A DNA stretch of 64,000 nucleotides from Acidimicrobiaceae bacterium (lineage in GTDB: Bacteria; Actinomycetota; Acidimicrobiia; Acidimicrobiales; Aldehydirespiratoraceae), in assembly GCA_028819005.1 (NCBI GenBank), contig JAPPMP010000009.1, positions 7,347 to 71,346 of the forward strand, given 5' to 3'. The position numbers and the translations under genes were made by a program. Within the stretch, counting starts at the first letter, position 1. Each line of letters starts with the position of its first letter. Under the pieces are notes generated by a model, which was not told the DNA's origin, ran no database searches, and saw only the letters and a list, made by a program, of their open reading frames with translations. Of this stretch, positions 20,415 to 30,117 are shown piece by piece.

Positions 20415-22076
20415 TCAACCGTCGCGGACCATCGGCACGATCATCGGGCGGCGCCTGGTCCTCTCCGAGACAACGCCACCGGCGGTTCGCCGCACGATCT
20501 GCGAAAGGCGGGCCAGATCATCGACATCGTCGTCGAGCGCCCGCATCACCGCTCGTTCGACCGCGTCGACAACGGCTGTCTCGTGGGCACTCAGCGCAGG
20601 CTGTTCCACCCAACCGCGCGAAACCACATCGGGACCGGCCGACAACTCCCGCCGCTCGACGTCGACATGCACTATCACCGCCACGAAACCATCGTCGCCC
20701 AGCACCCGCCGGTCGCCGAGCACAGCGTTGCCCAGATCGCCGACGGTGCCGTCCACATAGAGGTGATCACCACCGACCGACCCGAGATGCACCAGCCCGG
20801 CGTCGGACAGCTCCAACTGATCGCCGTCTTCAGCCAGGACCACATGATCGTCGTCCATTCCCATCCCCAAGGCCAGGTCGCGATGCGCCACGAGGTGGGC
20901 GTATTCGCCGTGTACCGGCACGAAGAACTCGGGCACTGCCACAGAATGCAATGTCTGGAGTTCGGCCTGTTTGCCGTGTCCGCTGGTGTGAACGTCCACC
21001 TGCCCGCTGTGGATGACCTTCGCTCCGAGGCGGGCGAGCCCGTTGCGGACCGCGGCCACCGCGGTCTCGTTCCCGGGAATCGGGTGCGCCGAGAATATGA
21101 CGGTGTCGTTCTCGTCGAGGGCCAGCCAGCGGCTCTCTCCCCTCGCCATTTGGGTGAGCGCCGCTCGAGGCTCACCCTGGGAGCCGGTGCACACGACACA
21201 GACTCGTGCGGGGTCGAGGTCGTCGATGTCTTCGGCGTCTTTGATCGCATGGTCGGGGATGCGGAGAATCCCGACATCGCGCGCGAGCTTGACATTGCGG
21301 CGCATCGACAGTCCCACCGGCACGACGACCCGGTTGGTGGCTGTCGCAGCATCGGCCACCTGCTGCAGCCGATGGATATGGCTGGCGAAAGAGGCGACCA
21401 CCACGCGCCGCTCGTCATTGGCGCGCAGCAGCCCCGTGAGGACCGCGCCGATCTCTTTCTCTGAGCGGGATGCACCTGGACTGTCGGCGTTGGTCGAGTC
21501 GGCGAGCATCAGTCGAACGCCGGGATCGTTGGCCAGCGCGCCGATCCGCGACAGGTCCGTGCGACGACCATCGACGGGGGTCAGATCCAGCTTGAAGTCG
21601 CTCGAGTGAAGGATCACCCCTTGCTCGGTGTGGAAGGCAGTGATGTTTCCCGAAGGAATGGAGTGGGTCACCGGCAGGAATTCGCAGTCGAACGGGCCGA
21701 TCATCATCCGGTCGCCGTCGCGGACTCGGCGCAGATCGGCTCTGTTGTTCAGGCCGGCCTCGCGAAGCTTGTGCTTGATCATGCCGAGTGTGAATTCTGA
21801 CCCGTATATGGGCAGCGCCATATGGCGGAGCAGGTAGGGCAGCGCGCCGATGTGGTCTTCGTGGGCGTGTGTGGCGATCACCGCGTCGACTCGATCGGTG
21901 TTGGCGATCAGCCAGTCGAGGTCGGGCAGAACTGCGTCCACTCCCGGCAGATCATCCCCGGCGAACATCTGGCCGCAGTCGAGCACCACGATTCGGCCCT
22001 CGGTTTCAATCGCCGCGCAGTTGCGTCCGATCTCCCCGAGCCCGCCAAGAAAGGTGATGCATACAGGTTCTGCCAT
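20415..22076 (-). CDS. rnj: Ribonuclease J (metallo-beta-lactamase/beta-CASP)
   Basis: GGLGEIGRNCAAIETEGRIVVLDCG; ATHAHEDHIGALPYLL; VHGEYAHL. Confidence 0.92.
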   Translation of the reverse strand: MAEPVCITFLGGLGEIGRNCAAIETEGRIVVLDCGQMFAGDDLPGVDAVLPDLDWLIANTDRVDAVIATHAHEDHIGALPYLLRHMALPIYGSEFTLGMIKHKLREAGLNNRADLRRVRDGDRMMIGPFDCEFLPVTHSIPSGNITAFHTEQGVILHSSDFKLDLTPVDGRRTDLSRIGALANDPGVRLMLADSTNADSPGASRSEKEIGAVLTGLLRANDERRVVVASFASHIHRLQQVADAATATNRVVVPVGLSMRRNVKLARDVGILRIPDHAIKDAEDIDDLDPARVCVVCTGSQGEPRAALTQMARGESRWLALDENDTVIFSAHPIPGNETAVAAVRNGLARLGAKVIHSGQVDVHTSGHGKQAELQTLHSVAVPEFFVPVHGEYAHLVAHRDLALGMGMDDDHVVLAEDGDQLELSDAGLVHLGSVGGDHLYVDGTVGDLGNAVLGDRRVLGDDGFVAVIVHVDVERRELSAGPDVVSRGWVEQPALSAHETAVVDAVERAVMRALDDDVDDLARLSQIVRRTAGGVVSERTRRRPMIVPMVRDG

Positions 22077-22093
22077 GTCAGGACCGGCCCATG

Positions 22094-23029
22094 TCAGGAG
22101 CGGCCCAGCGCTGCGAGCACCGTCCGGGCCTCTGCCACGAGGCCCTCCGGTTCAGGCCCCATGGGCAGGCGTGTAGGCCCGCCGGGCAGGCCCATGGCCC
22201 GCAGCATCGCCTTGGTCGGGACGGGGTTGGGGGCGTCGTCGCCCGTCTCGAACTGATAGGACGGGATCAGCCTGCGGTTGATCTCAGCGGCGCAGTGAAC
22301 GTCGCCGGAGAAGAACGCCTCCATCATCTCAGCCACTTCGGAGCCGATCCAGTGAGTGGCCACGCCGATGGTGCCGACCGCGCCGATCGCCAGCAATGCC
22401 AGGGTGAGCCCGTCATCGCCGCTGTAGACCTCTGTGCCTTCGGGGGAGATCGCAAGCAGCCTCGCAGTCTCGGCGGGGTTTGCGGATGCATCTTTCACCC
22501 CGATGATGTTGGGAGCGTCGGCGAACAGCTCCGCCATGGTCTCAGTGGTGATCTTGCGGCCCGTGCGCGTGGGGATGTCGTAGAGCAGGATCGGCAGATC
22601 AGTGGACTGCGCGCAAGCACGGAAGTGCTCGCTCAGTCCTGCCTGGCTCGGACGGTTGTAGTACCCCGCAACATGCAAGAGCCCTGTCGCGCCCGCTTGA
22701 GTGGCGCGTTCGCTCAGTTCCACCGCGGCACGGGTGTCGTTGCTGCCTGCGCCCGCAACCACCGGTTTGTCGACGGCTTGCACCACCGCAGCGATCAGAT
22801 CGATCTGTTCGTCGTGTGTGAGAGTCGGACTCTCGCCCGTGGTGCCCGCTACGACCAGGCCGTCGCTGCCGCCTTCGGTGGTGAGGTGGCGGGCCAGCCG
22901 TTGAGCTCCGTCGAGATCGAGCGATCCGTCGGCGTTGAACGGCGTGACCATGGCGGTCAGCACACGCCCGAAGCGTGCTTCCACAGGACTTGCCTGCATC
23001 TGGTTGGCCTGCATCTGGTTAGCCTGCAT
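22094..23029 (-). CDS. dapA: 4-hydroxy-tetrahydrodipicolinate synthase
   Basis: GRVLTAMVTPFNADGSLD; AGTTGESPTLTHDEQ; LHVAGYYNRPSQAGL; N-terminal MQANQ tandem repeat. Confidence 0.92.
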   Translation of the reverse strand: MQANQMQANQMQASPVEARFGRVLTAMVTPFNADGSLDLDGAQRLARHLTTEGGSDGLVVAGTTGESPTLTHDEQIDLIAAVVQAVDKPVVAGAGSNDTRAAVELSERATQAGATGLLHVAGYYNRPSQAGLSEHFRACAQSTDLPILLYDIPTRTGRKITTETMAELFADAPNIIGVKDASANPAETARLLAISPEGTEVYSGDDGLTLALLAIGAVGTIGVATHWIGSEVAEMMEAFFSGDVHCAAEINRRLIPSYQFETGDDAPNPVPTKAMLRAMGLPGGPTRLPMGPEPEGLVAEARTVLAALGRS

Positions 23030-23148
23030 CTGGTTATCGTGCCACGCCGAAGCAGGAACTGGCTGCCAATTCTAATCTTTGTGTCCTGCTGATCTTTTTG
23101 CCGTGCTTGTGCTCATGGCTTTGAGCACGGGCCCAGGCGCATGGCAGC

Positions 23149-23964
23149 TCAGCGCAGCGGCTCACGGTGTCGCCTGCGCAGGATCAACCCGTAGACGACG
23201 ACGGCGCCCGCGGAGAAGAAGAACCATTGAAACGCATACGAGAGATGCGGACCGTCGTCGAGGCTCTCCGGGGGCACGGGTATGGGCAGTGACGCGCCCC
23301 GGGGTTGCTGCGTTTCTGGCTGCTGTCTGTCCAGTTGCACCCACAGGTCCGCTGCGGCGAGACCGGTGAGCTCTCTGACCCGGTCAAGGTCCAGTCGATT
23401 CAGTTCGGTCAGGATGGCAATGTCATCGCTGCCGATGCTCCCGCCGCCGACGCTTTTGAACGCTCTGCCGACGACCACGACCTCGCCATCGGGGGCGCTG
23501 AGATCCTGGTCATGCACCCCCGCAGCCCACAGACGGGGAACCCAGCCCCGACTTATGACCACAACTTTCCCGTCTCGCAGTTCCATGGGAGTCACAAGCC
23601 AGTTTCCCGGTTCGGCGTCGTAGGTCCGGTTGGCAACCAGAAAGGAATGCTCATCGAGGTACCGGCCGACGACGAGCGCCGGCGTGTGGTCCGGCGGCAA
23701 GGTGGGCAACGCCAGCAACGTCTCGATCTCCCGCGGCTCCGCCTCGGCGATCGCGGAGATTTCGCTGTTTCGCCCCTGTCGTTCCTCGAGGCGCTGTATC
23801 TGCCAGAAGCCCAGGTTGACCATGGTGACGACCATCGCCAGCACGAACAGGTGCGAGAGAACCCAGCGAGTCGAGAACGCCCAGCCCTGCGACGATGCAG
23901 GGCGCATGTCTGGCCGCTCAACCGATCGAGGGGAATTCTCTGGCTCAGAGATCGAGGAAGGCAT
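23149..23964 (-). CDS. SURF1 family protein
   Basis: LSHLFVLAMVVTMVNLGFWQIQRLEERQGRN; LSYAFQWFFFSAGAVVVYGLILRRR. Confidence 0.88.
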   Translation of the reverse strand: MPSSISEPENSPRSVERPDMRPASSQGWAFSTRWVLSHLFVLAMVVTMVNLGFWQIQRLEERQGRNSEISAIAEAEPREIETLLALPTLPPDHTPALVVGRYLDEHSFLVANRTYDAEPGNWLVTPMELRDGKVVVISRGWVPRLWAAGVHDQDLSAPDGEVVVVGRAFKSVGGGSIGSDDIAILTELNRLDLDRVRELTGLAAADLWVQLDRQQPETQQPRGASLPIPVPPESLDDGPHLSYAFQWFFFSAGAVVVYGLILRRRHREPLR

Positions 23965-24709
23965 CTAGGCCGAGGGTCAACCCCTCGAAGTCGGCGATCC
24001 GCTTGCAGCCGAGCAGTACGCCGGGCATGAACGACGTGCGATCAACCGTGTCGTGGCGTATCGACAGGGTCTGCCCGGTCGTGCCCATGAGCACTTCCTG
24101 ATTGGCGACGACCCCTCGCATCCTCACAGAATGAACTCTCACCCCGCCGGGGCCTTGACTCCCTCTTGCCCCTGGGAGCACCTCGTGTCGGGTGGGGTCA
24201 TCGCCCCATTCAGCCGACGCCGCCGCAATCCTGTCGGCCGTGTGAATCGCGGTACCTGAGGGAGCGTCTACTTTGGCGTCGTGGTGATACTCGATCACCT
24301 CAACCGTTGAGAAATGGGGAGCTGCCAGTTCGGCGAAACGCATCATCAGCACCGCTCCGATGGCGAAATTGGGCGCTATCAGGCAATTGCTCTCGGTGAA
24401 GGCGTCAGCGAACACCGCCAAGTCCTCATCGGTGAACCCGGTCGTGCCGACCACCGCGTGAATTCCGTTGGCGGCTAGGAATCTGAGCGTTTGACGAGCG
24501 GCCGAAGCGACCGTGAAATCAACGACCACCTCGCAGCGGCTCTCAAGCAGGATTGCAAGGAAGTCATCGGGCGGGTGATCAGGCAGGGCATCAGGCGAGT
24601 CTTTTATGTCGATCGCAGCCACCAGGTCGAGCGCGGGGTCGTCTTGAACCGCGCTGCAGACTGCCTGTCCCATCCGCCCCTGGGCCCCGACGACTCCCAC
24701 GCGCGTCAT
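23945..24709 (-). CDS. dapB: 4-hydroxy-tetrahydrodipicolinate reductase
   Basis: MTRVGVVGAQGRMGQAVCSAV; VEVIEYHHDAKVDAPSGTA. Confidence 0.93.
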   Translation of the reverse strand: MTRVGVVGAQGRMGQAVCSAVQDDPALDLVAAIDIKDSPDALPDHPPDDFLAILLESRCEVVVDFTVASAARQTLRFLAANGIHAVVGTTGFTDEDLAVFADAFTESNCLIAPNFAIGAVLMMRFAELAAPHFSTVEVIEYHHDAKVDAPSGTAIHTADRIAAASAEWGDDPTRHEVLPGARGSQGPGGVRVHSVRMRGVVANQEVLMGTTGQTLSIRHDTVDRTSFMPGVLLGCKRIADFEGLTLGLDAFLDL

Positions 24710-24716
24710 GAGCGAT

Positions 24717-25634
24717 TCAATCTCGGTCTCGCTTGTCGCGCAGACGCTTGGAGAGGTCTTCTAGGGAACGGCGTTCGGCCTCTGTCAAGCTCTCCAATCC
24801 GTGCTCCCCCATCTTGTCCAACAGCGCATCGATCTTCGCCTGGGCAGCCACTTCACCTGGTGGCGGGGGTGGCGGTGGCGGTTTGACTGATGTGAGGTGA
24901 GTGCTGCGTTGACGGGTTTGGGGGCGCCTGCGCTGCCTGTGCGGGGGGCGACGGTAGGATCTGCCCCCGAGTCTGGCCGGCAGTGGGAACTTGGGTATCC
25001 ACTCGTGTTGTTCGGCGTGGCCCAGGGCCCGCAACAGCAAAGGCGCCAACACGGCCATTATCACCGTGAGGATGAAGTCGTATTCCTCTCGGACGCTTAT
25101 CGCTTGGAGCATCGCCATCCCGACGATGACCCCCGCGAGTCCCCACGCTGGGATACCGGGCCAGAAGCGGATGCTCGAGTAGTGGGTGGCGAACGCGACC
25201 AGAACTCCCAGTTCAACGTAACGGAGGCCGAAGGCGCCGCCGTAGACGCCGACGAGTTCCAGCGCCGTCATTATCAGCGCCGGCACAACGGTCAGGATCA
25301 GCAGGAAGAACGTGTAGCGCAGGCGCCCCATGAGCGCTTCGAGTTGTGACCCCAACATCCAGAACACCGCAATCAACAGCAAAGGCCACAGGCCCGGATT
25401 CGTCGGCAGCGGCCAGGTCACGAGCCTCCAGATCTCGCCTTCGCCCACAGACCCGAACCGAGAGTTTGAGGCGAGTATGAGTTTCTGTGTGATCGGCCGC
25501 TCGAAACCCTCCAACGCCCACACAAACATGTAGGCCACGCTCATCGCCGAAACAATGACGGTGGTGGTGGCGGCGAGCTGACCGACGCGGAACCACGGAT
25601 CGTCGCTCTCACCGAAACTGCGGAACGGCTGCAT
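24717..25634 (-). CDS. Rhomboid-like membrane protein with C-terminal KIDALLDKMGEHGLESLTEAERRSLEDLSKRLR domain
   Basis: Multiple TM helices; C-terminal soluble motif common to rhomboid-like proteins; no clear GxSG. Confidence 0.7.
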   Translation of the reverse strand: MQPFRSFGESDDPWFRVGQLAATTTVIVSAMSVAYMFVWALEGFERPITQKLILASNSRFGSVGEGEIWRLVTWPLPTNPGLWPLLLIAVFWMLGSQLEALMGRLRYTFFLLILTVVPALIMTALELVGVYGGAFGLRYVELGVLVAFATHYSSIRFWPGIPAWGLAGVIVGMAMLQAISVREEYDFILTVIMAVLAPLLLRALGHAEQHEWIPKFPLPARLGGRSYRRPPHRQRRRPQTRQRSTHLTSVKPPPPPPPPGEVAAQAKIDALLDKMGEHGLESLTEAERRSLEDLSKRLRDKRDRD

Positions 25635-25680
25635 ACCCCTACAACAGTACAGCCGTCGGCCGCCGCGGGTGCATCAGCGC

Positions 25681-25791
25681 TCGTTCATCGGGGGGTCGCC
25701 GGGGGTCAGCGACAACCGCATCGCGATGCACGCGACACGGCAACGCCCCGCGTCGTTCATCGGGTGGTCGCCGGGGGTCAGCGACGACCGC
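25681..25791. repeat. 39-bp direct repeat (37/39 identical) with 33-bp unique segment, at the pnp 3' end
   Basis: TCGTTCATCGGG(G/T)GGTCGCCGGGGGTCAGCGAC(A/G)ACCGC at 25681-25719 and 25753-25791; period 72 bp. Confidence 0.93.
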
Positions 25792-28189
25792 GTCCGCCAG
25801 AGCCGTAACCTCGTCCACGCGCCGGGGCATCAGGTCCTAGATTGTCGAACTGCTCGGACAGCTCTGCATCGAATGCGTCCTCGAAAGAGACCGACTGGCG
25901 TTTGCTGTTGGCCGACGCCTCAGATCCGTGGTCGTTGCGATCGTCGCGATCGCGGTTCGCTCCGCCACGATCACCGCGGTCACGATCACGATTGCGGCCT
26001 CCGCGATCACGGCCCGTGTCGGCTGCGCCCTCGGGTTTCAGAGAGATCTTGCCGTTGGGATCCACGTCTTCGACCACCACCACTACTTCGTCGCCCAATG
26101 ACAGCACATCCTCGACACGGTCGATTCGCTTGCCGCTGCCGATCTTGGAGATGTGGAGCAAGCCGTCACGTCCGGGAAGAATGTTGACGAAGGCGCCGAA
26201 CTTGGTGATGTTCACAACTCGGCCCGGATAGGTGGCGCCAACCTCGGCGGTGGGTGGATCAAGGATCAGCTTGATCTGGCGTTCAGCTTCGACGACCTTG
26301 GCGTTGTCGACCGAGGCGATCGACACGACGCCGACCATGCCGTCGTCATCAACCGAGATGTCCGCACCGGTCTCGGCCTGGATGGCATTGATGACCTTGC
26401 CCTTGGGGCCGATGATCTCACCGATCTTGTCGACCGGGATCTCAAAGGTGGTGATCTTCGGCGCGGTGTCGCGCACATCTTCGCGGGGTTCGGCAATGGC
26501 TTCGGCCATGACGTCGAGAATGTCGAGACGCGCCTCTCTGGCCTGCGAGAGCGCGTTCGCCAGCACATTTGCGGGGATGCCCGCGATCTTTGTGTCGAGT
26601 TGCAGAGCAGTAACGAAATCGGTTGTGCCTGCGACCTTGAAGTCCATGTCGCCGAAGGCGTCTTCTGCCCCCAGAATGTCTGTGAGAGTGACGTAGGCAC
26701 CCTCAGCGTGAACGAGTCCCATGGCAATACCCGCCACCGGAGCCTTGATCGGCACTCCGGCGTCCATCAGCGAGAGCGTCGATCCGCACACCGAGCCCAT
26801 CGAACTCGAACCGTTGGACGCCATCACCTCAGACACTGTTCGCACCGTGTAGGGCCACTCCTCGAAGGAGGGGATCACCGGGAACACGGCACGCTCGGCC
26901 AGAGCCCCGTGTCCGATCTCGCGTCGCTTGGGACCCCGCATGAAACCGGTCTCGCCAGTTGAGAACGGCGGGAAGTTGTAATGGTGGAAGTAGCGCTTCT
27001 TGTCGGTCGGCGAGATGTCGTCAACCATCATGTCGCTTCGACCCATCCCGAGCGTCGTGAAGTTGAGCACCTGCGTCTCCCCGCGTTGGAAGAGCCCGGA
27101 ACCGTGCGCTGTGGGGATCACCTCGACTTCGCTGGTGACTTTGCGGAGCTCGTCGGTTCTGCGTCCGTCGATGCGGACGCCTTCTTCGACGATCCGCTTG
27201 CGGACTATCTGTTTGGAGAGTGCCCGGATGGCGTTCTTGATCTGTTTCGCGGCGTTCGGATCTCTTTCGGCGAAGTCTGCGAGCTCCGCTGCTACGGCCG
27301 CGCCGAGTTCCGCTTCTGCTGTCTGGCGCTCGCTCTTGTCGGCGATCTTCTGGGTGTCGGCGATGCGATCAAAAGCCGCTGTCTGGACTGCCGCGAAGAT
27401 CTCTTCGCTGTAGTCGACGCTGAGCGGGGGCTCCATCTTGGCGATGTCGCCGGCCGCGTCGATGGCCTGCTGTTGCAGCTCGATCATCTCGCGAATCCAA
27501 GTTTTGCTCGCTTCGAGGCCTCCGGCCAGCACATCCTCGTCGACCTTGGGCGTGCCCGACTCGTAGAGAGTCCATGAGTTTCCGGTGCCTCCCGCTTCAA
27601 CCATCATCACGGCAACGTCGTTGTCGCTGAGGCGTCCGGCCACGACCATCTCGAAGGCCGATTCGGAGGACTCCTGATAAGTCGGGAAGGGAATCCACTC
27701 GCCCTCGGGGGACCAACTCATGCGGACGGCGCCGATGGGACCGTTGAACGGGATCGGCGAAAGGCTCAGCGCCAGCGAGGCAGCGTTGAGAGCCAGTACG
27801 TCATAGGGGTTCTTCTGATCCGCTCCTAGCACAGTGCCAACCACATGGACTTCGTTGCGGAAGCCGTCGGGGAAGGCGGGGCGCAGCGGCCGATCGATGA
27901 GGCGACAGGTGAGAATCGCTTGTTCGCCTGCTCGGGCTTCACGCCGGAAGAAGGAGCCGGGGATTTTGCCGGCGGCATACATCCGCTCCTCGATATCGAC
28001 CGTCAGCGGGAAGAAGTCGGCGCCTTCTCGGGGCATGGCTGCCCCGGTTGCGGTGACCAGCACGACGGTGTCGCCGATGCCGGCAGTCACTGAGCCACCG
28101 GCGAGGGGGGCGAACTTGCCAACCTCGAAGGTGGCGTCTTTGCCTTCACCGCGCGTGAACGATCCAGTGAAGGATTGGGGATTAGTCAT
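25778..28189 (-). CDS. pnp: Polyribonucleotide nucleotidyltransferase (PNPase)
   Basis: ~800 aa; KH and S1 domains (GKVINAIQAETGADISVDDDG; YPGRVVNITKFGAFVNILPGRDGLLHISKI). Confidence 0.95.
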   Translation of the reverse strand: MTNPQSFTGSFTRGEGKDATFEVGKFAPLAGGSVTAGIGDTVVLVTATGAAMPREGADFFPLTVDIEERMYAAGKIPGSFFRREARAGEQAILTCRLIDRPLRPAFPDGFRNEVHVVGTVLGADQKNPYDVLALNAASLALSLSPIPFNGPIGAVRMSWSPEGEWIPFPTYQESSESAFEMVVAGRLSDNDVAVMMVEAGGTGNSWTLYESGTPKVDEDVLAGGLEASKTWIREMIELQQQAIDAAGDIAKMEPPLSVDYSEEIFAAVQTAAFDRIADTQKIADKSERQTAEAELGAAVAAELADFAERDPNAAKQIKNAIRALSKQIVRKRIVEEGVRIDGRRTDELRKVTSEVEVIPTAHGSGLFQRGETQVLNFTTLGMGRSDMMVDDISPTDKKRYFHHYNFPPFSTGETGFMRGPKRREIGHGALAERAVFPVIPSFEEWPYTVRTVSEVMASNGSSSMGSVCGSTLSLMDAGVPIKAPVAGIAMGLVHAEGAYVTLTDILGAEDAFGDMDFKVAGTTDFVTALQLDTKIAGIPANVLANALSQAREARLDILDVMAEAIAEPREDVRDTAPKITTFEIPVDKIGEIIGPKGKVINAIQAETGADISVDDDGMVGVVSIASVDNAKVVEAERQIKLILDPPTAEVGATYPGRVVNITKFGAFVNILPGRDGLLHISKIGSGKRIDRVEDVLSLGDEVVVVVEDVDPNGKISLKPEGAADTGRDRGGRNRDRDRGDRGGANRDRDDRNDHGSEASANSKRQSVSFEDAFDAELSEQFDNLGPDAPARGRGYGSGGRGRR

Positions 28190-28440
28190 GTTTTCGTTGC
28201 TCCTGAACACATGACTGCCAGTTCCCAGTCGAAAATCGCTGATCTTGCCTGGACCCTGCCTGGATCGTGCTTGGCCTCTTTGGGGAGGACCGGCAATTCA
28301 GAGATTTTCGACTAGCACCAACGGTCTTGTGTTCTTTACTTGCTGGACCTTCCAGCTACTGGGATTTCGTCGGGTGGGCTCCGGGTGCTGACCTGGAGTC
28401 AACCGAAAAGAGCGGCCCCGAAGGACCGCCCGGACTTAGT

Positions 28441-28722
28441 TCAGCGACGCAACCCAAGATGGGTGATCACTGCTCTATAGCGTTCGACATCGTTGTCTCG
28501 GACATAGTCGAGAAGACGACGGCGGCGGCCAACCAGCATCTGCAGACCTCGCCGAGTGTGATGGTCCTTCTTGTGGACCTTCATGTGTTCGGTGAGATGG
28601 TCGATACGCGCCGACAGCAGAGCGATTTGAATTTCGGGTGAACCGGTATCGCTCTCGGCGAGATCGAAAGCTCTCGCCATATCGGCGATCGTTTCAGATT
28701 TGGGGCGCAGGTTAGTGGCCAT
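28441..28722 (-). CDS. rpsO: 30S ribosomal protein S15
   Basis: [50 protein letters not shown]. Confidence 0.95.
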   Translation of the reverse strand: MATNLRPKSETIADMARAFDLAESDTGSPEIQIALLSARIDHLTEHMKVHKKDHHTRRGLQMLVGRRRRLLDYVRDNDVERYRAVITHLGLRR

Positions 28723-28865
28723 TAGTTGTGTTTCCTTTTTGGGTCTTGCCCATTGGGTTCCTTACCCAGCTGCACACCCCGCATTGCGCGGGCGGCAGCT
28801 ACCAATCGGTTGCCTGCAAGGCTACCAAGGTCAAGAAACAATCGGCACGGGCGACCGCAACCCGG

Positions 28866-29350
28866 TCAGATGGGGGGTTTGAGGCGGTATTTGCGGGTTC
28901 TGGGGTCTCGGTCGACCTGCCACCGGTGGTCGTGGATCTTGTGAGACCCGCCGACGCCGGCGAGTTCCAAAATCAACTCGGCGAGAGCGTCGGCCAGCCG
29001 CTGGGCGGGCGTGGGCCGCGCCTTGGAGTCTTCGTTGTGCCATATCTGCCGTTGCCTGGCGGTCAACGCCGTGGCGATGCACGCTCCGGTGATCTGGTCG
29101 AACTCGCGCTCCCGACCGATCAGACGGGCGGGCGCAAGGGGGCTGTGGCGATGCGCGCTCCGGTGATCTGGTCGAACTCGCCCGACAGCACGAACATGCC
29201 GGACTCGGGAGACTCGAAGATCCGCGCTCTGCGATTCTTGCGTTGACGATCCAGCAGCGACTGTCCGTCGTCACCTGCGACGTCTTGTTGATGGCGTCTC
29301 ACGGTTCGGGCGAAGTCGTCGAACTGCTGCTCGTTGGGCTGCGCCTGCAA
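28866..29350 (-). pseudogene. Degraded DUF222/13E12-type HNH endonuclease family fragment
   Basis: Two ORF pieces in different frames: ...PESGMFVLSGEFDQITGARIATAPL and ..LTARQRQIWHNEDSKARPTPAQRLADALAELI..DHRWQVDRDPRTRKYRLKPP; the HNH core is not seen between them. Confidence 0.65.
29071..29181. repeat. 37-bp direct repeat (36/37) / 37-bp unique / 37-bp repeat inside the DUF222 remnant
   Basis: GTGGCGATGC(A/G)CGCTCCGGTGATCTGGTCGAACTCGC at 29071-29107 and 29145-29181; gap 29108-29144. Confidence 0.95.
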
Positions 29351-29383
29351 GCAATCCCTCGTCGATATTTCAATACTCTTGAA

Positions 29384-29803
29384 TCACAGAACAATTAGTC
29401 CTTCAAGTTCCGCTGCTTCTGATTGGCGACGGTCCAAACTCAAGAACACGAGAGGGCCGCTGATTTGATCCTGCACGAGGGTTGCCGCTCCAAGCTGGCC
29501 TGCGTCGGCCGCTCGAAGCGGGTAGCGCGCCAACAGCCGACGAGCCCTTTCCCGGACCGTCAGGAGTTCGCAAACCTCATCCCAGGTATCTGCAAATTCG
29601 TCCAGTCGAGCCAGGGCCTCACGTCGTTGCAGCCGCTCCAATCGCTGTTCGCGAGTCAGCCGTTCTATCGCGCTGACGATCTCGACTCTCGTCCATCCCC
29701 AGGTGACTATCTGGTCGTCGTCGGCCAGCCACGAGCGGGCCTGCTCAGTTCCAGACTCGGCCACGACCAGAGGCACCAGCGCCGATGCATCCCAGTACCT
29801 CAC
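29384..29803 (-). CDS. vapC: PIN-domain toxin (VapC family)
   Basis: MRYWDASALVPLVVAESGTEQARSWL; ..LRAADAGQLGAATLV..LVFLSLDRRQSEAAELEGL. Confidence 0.88.
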   Translation of the reverse strand: MRYWDASALVPLVVAESGTEQARSWLADDDQIVTWGWTRVEIVSAIERLTREQRLERLQRREALARLDEFADTWDEVCELLTVRERARRLLARYPLRAADAGQLGAATLVQDQISGPLVFLSLDRRQSEAAELEGLIVL

Positions 29804-30078
29804 AGACGGTCGGCTCGGTCCTGGTCGAGCGCCTCGACAAGACTGGCAGGCAACGCCAAAGGGTCTTCTTCAAGAACCGACCTCGCGTTCCCATGACCCG
29901 GACGCAGCAAACCAGACTTGATCAGCAGTTCACGCGTTTGGTCGCCGGCTTCCCGTTCGGGGACCAGACGAGCGACAGGACTCCCCCGGTCGAGGACTTG
30001 GATCTCGCCTCCACGGCGCACCTCGCGAAGATACCGAGACAAGTTGGCCTTCAATTCCGACACCGATACCGAAGTCAT
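29800..30078 (-). CDS. vapB: Phd/YefM (VapB-type) antitoxin
   Basis: MTSVSVSELKANLSRYLREVRRGGEIQVLDRGSPVARLVP; overlaps the vapC start by 4 nt. Confidence 0.88.
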   Translation of the reverse strand: MTSVSVSELKANLSRYLREVRRGGEIQVLDRGSPVARLVPEREAGDQTRELLIKSGLLRPGHGNARSVLEEDPLALPASLVEALDQDRADRL

Positions 30079-30079
30079 A

Positions 30080-30117
30080 TGACTAGATTAGTCACATTGG
30101 TTTGACTCTACAAGTCA
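30080..30117 (-). promoter_or_regulatory. vapBC promoter/operator: two inverted repeats and a probable leaderless promoter
   Basis: TGACTA-GAT-TAGTCA at 30080-30094 and TGACT-CTACA-AGTCA at 30103-30117; minus-strand TTGTAG-17 nt-TAATCT immediately upstream of the vapB ATG. Confidence 0.6.
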
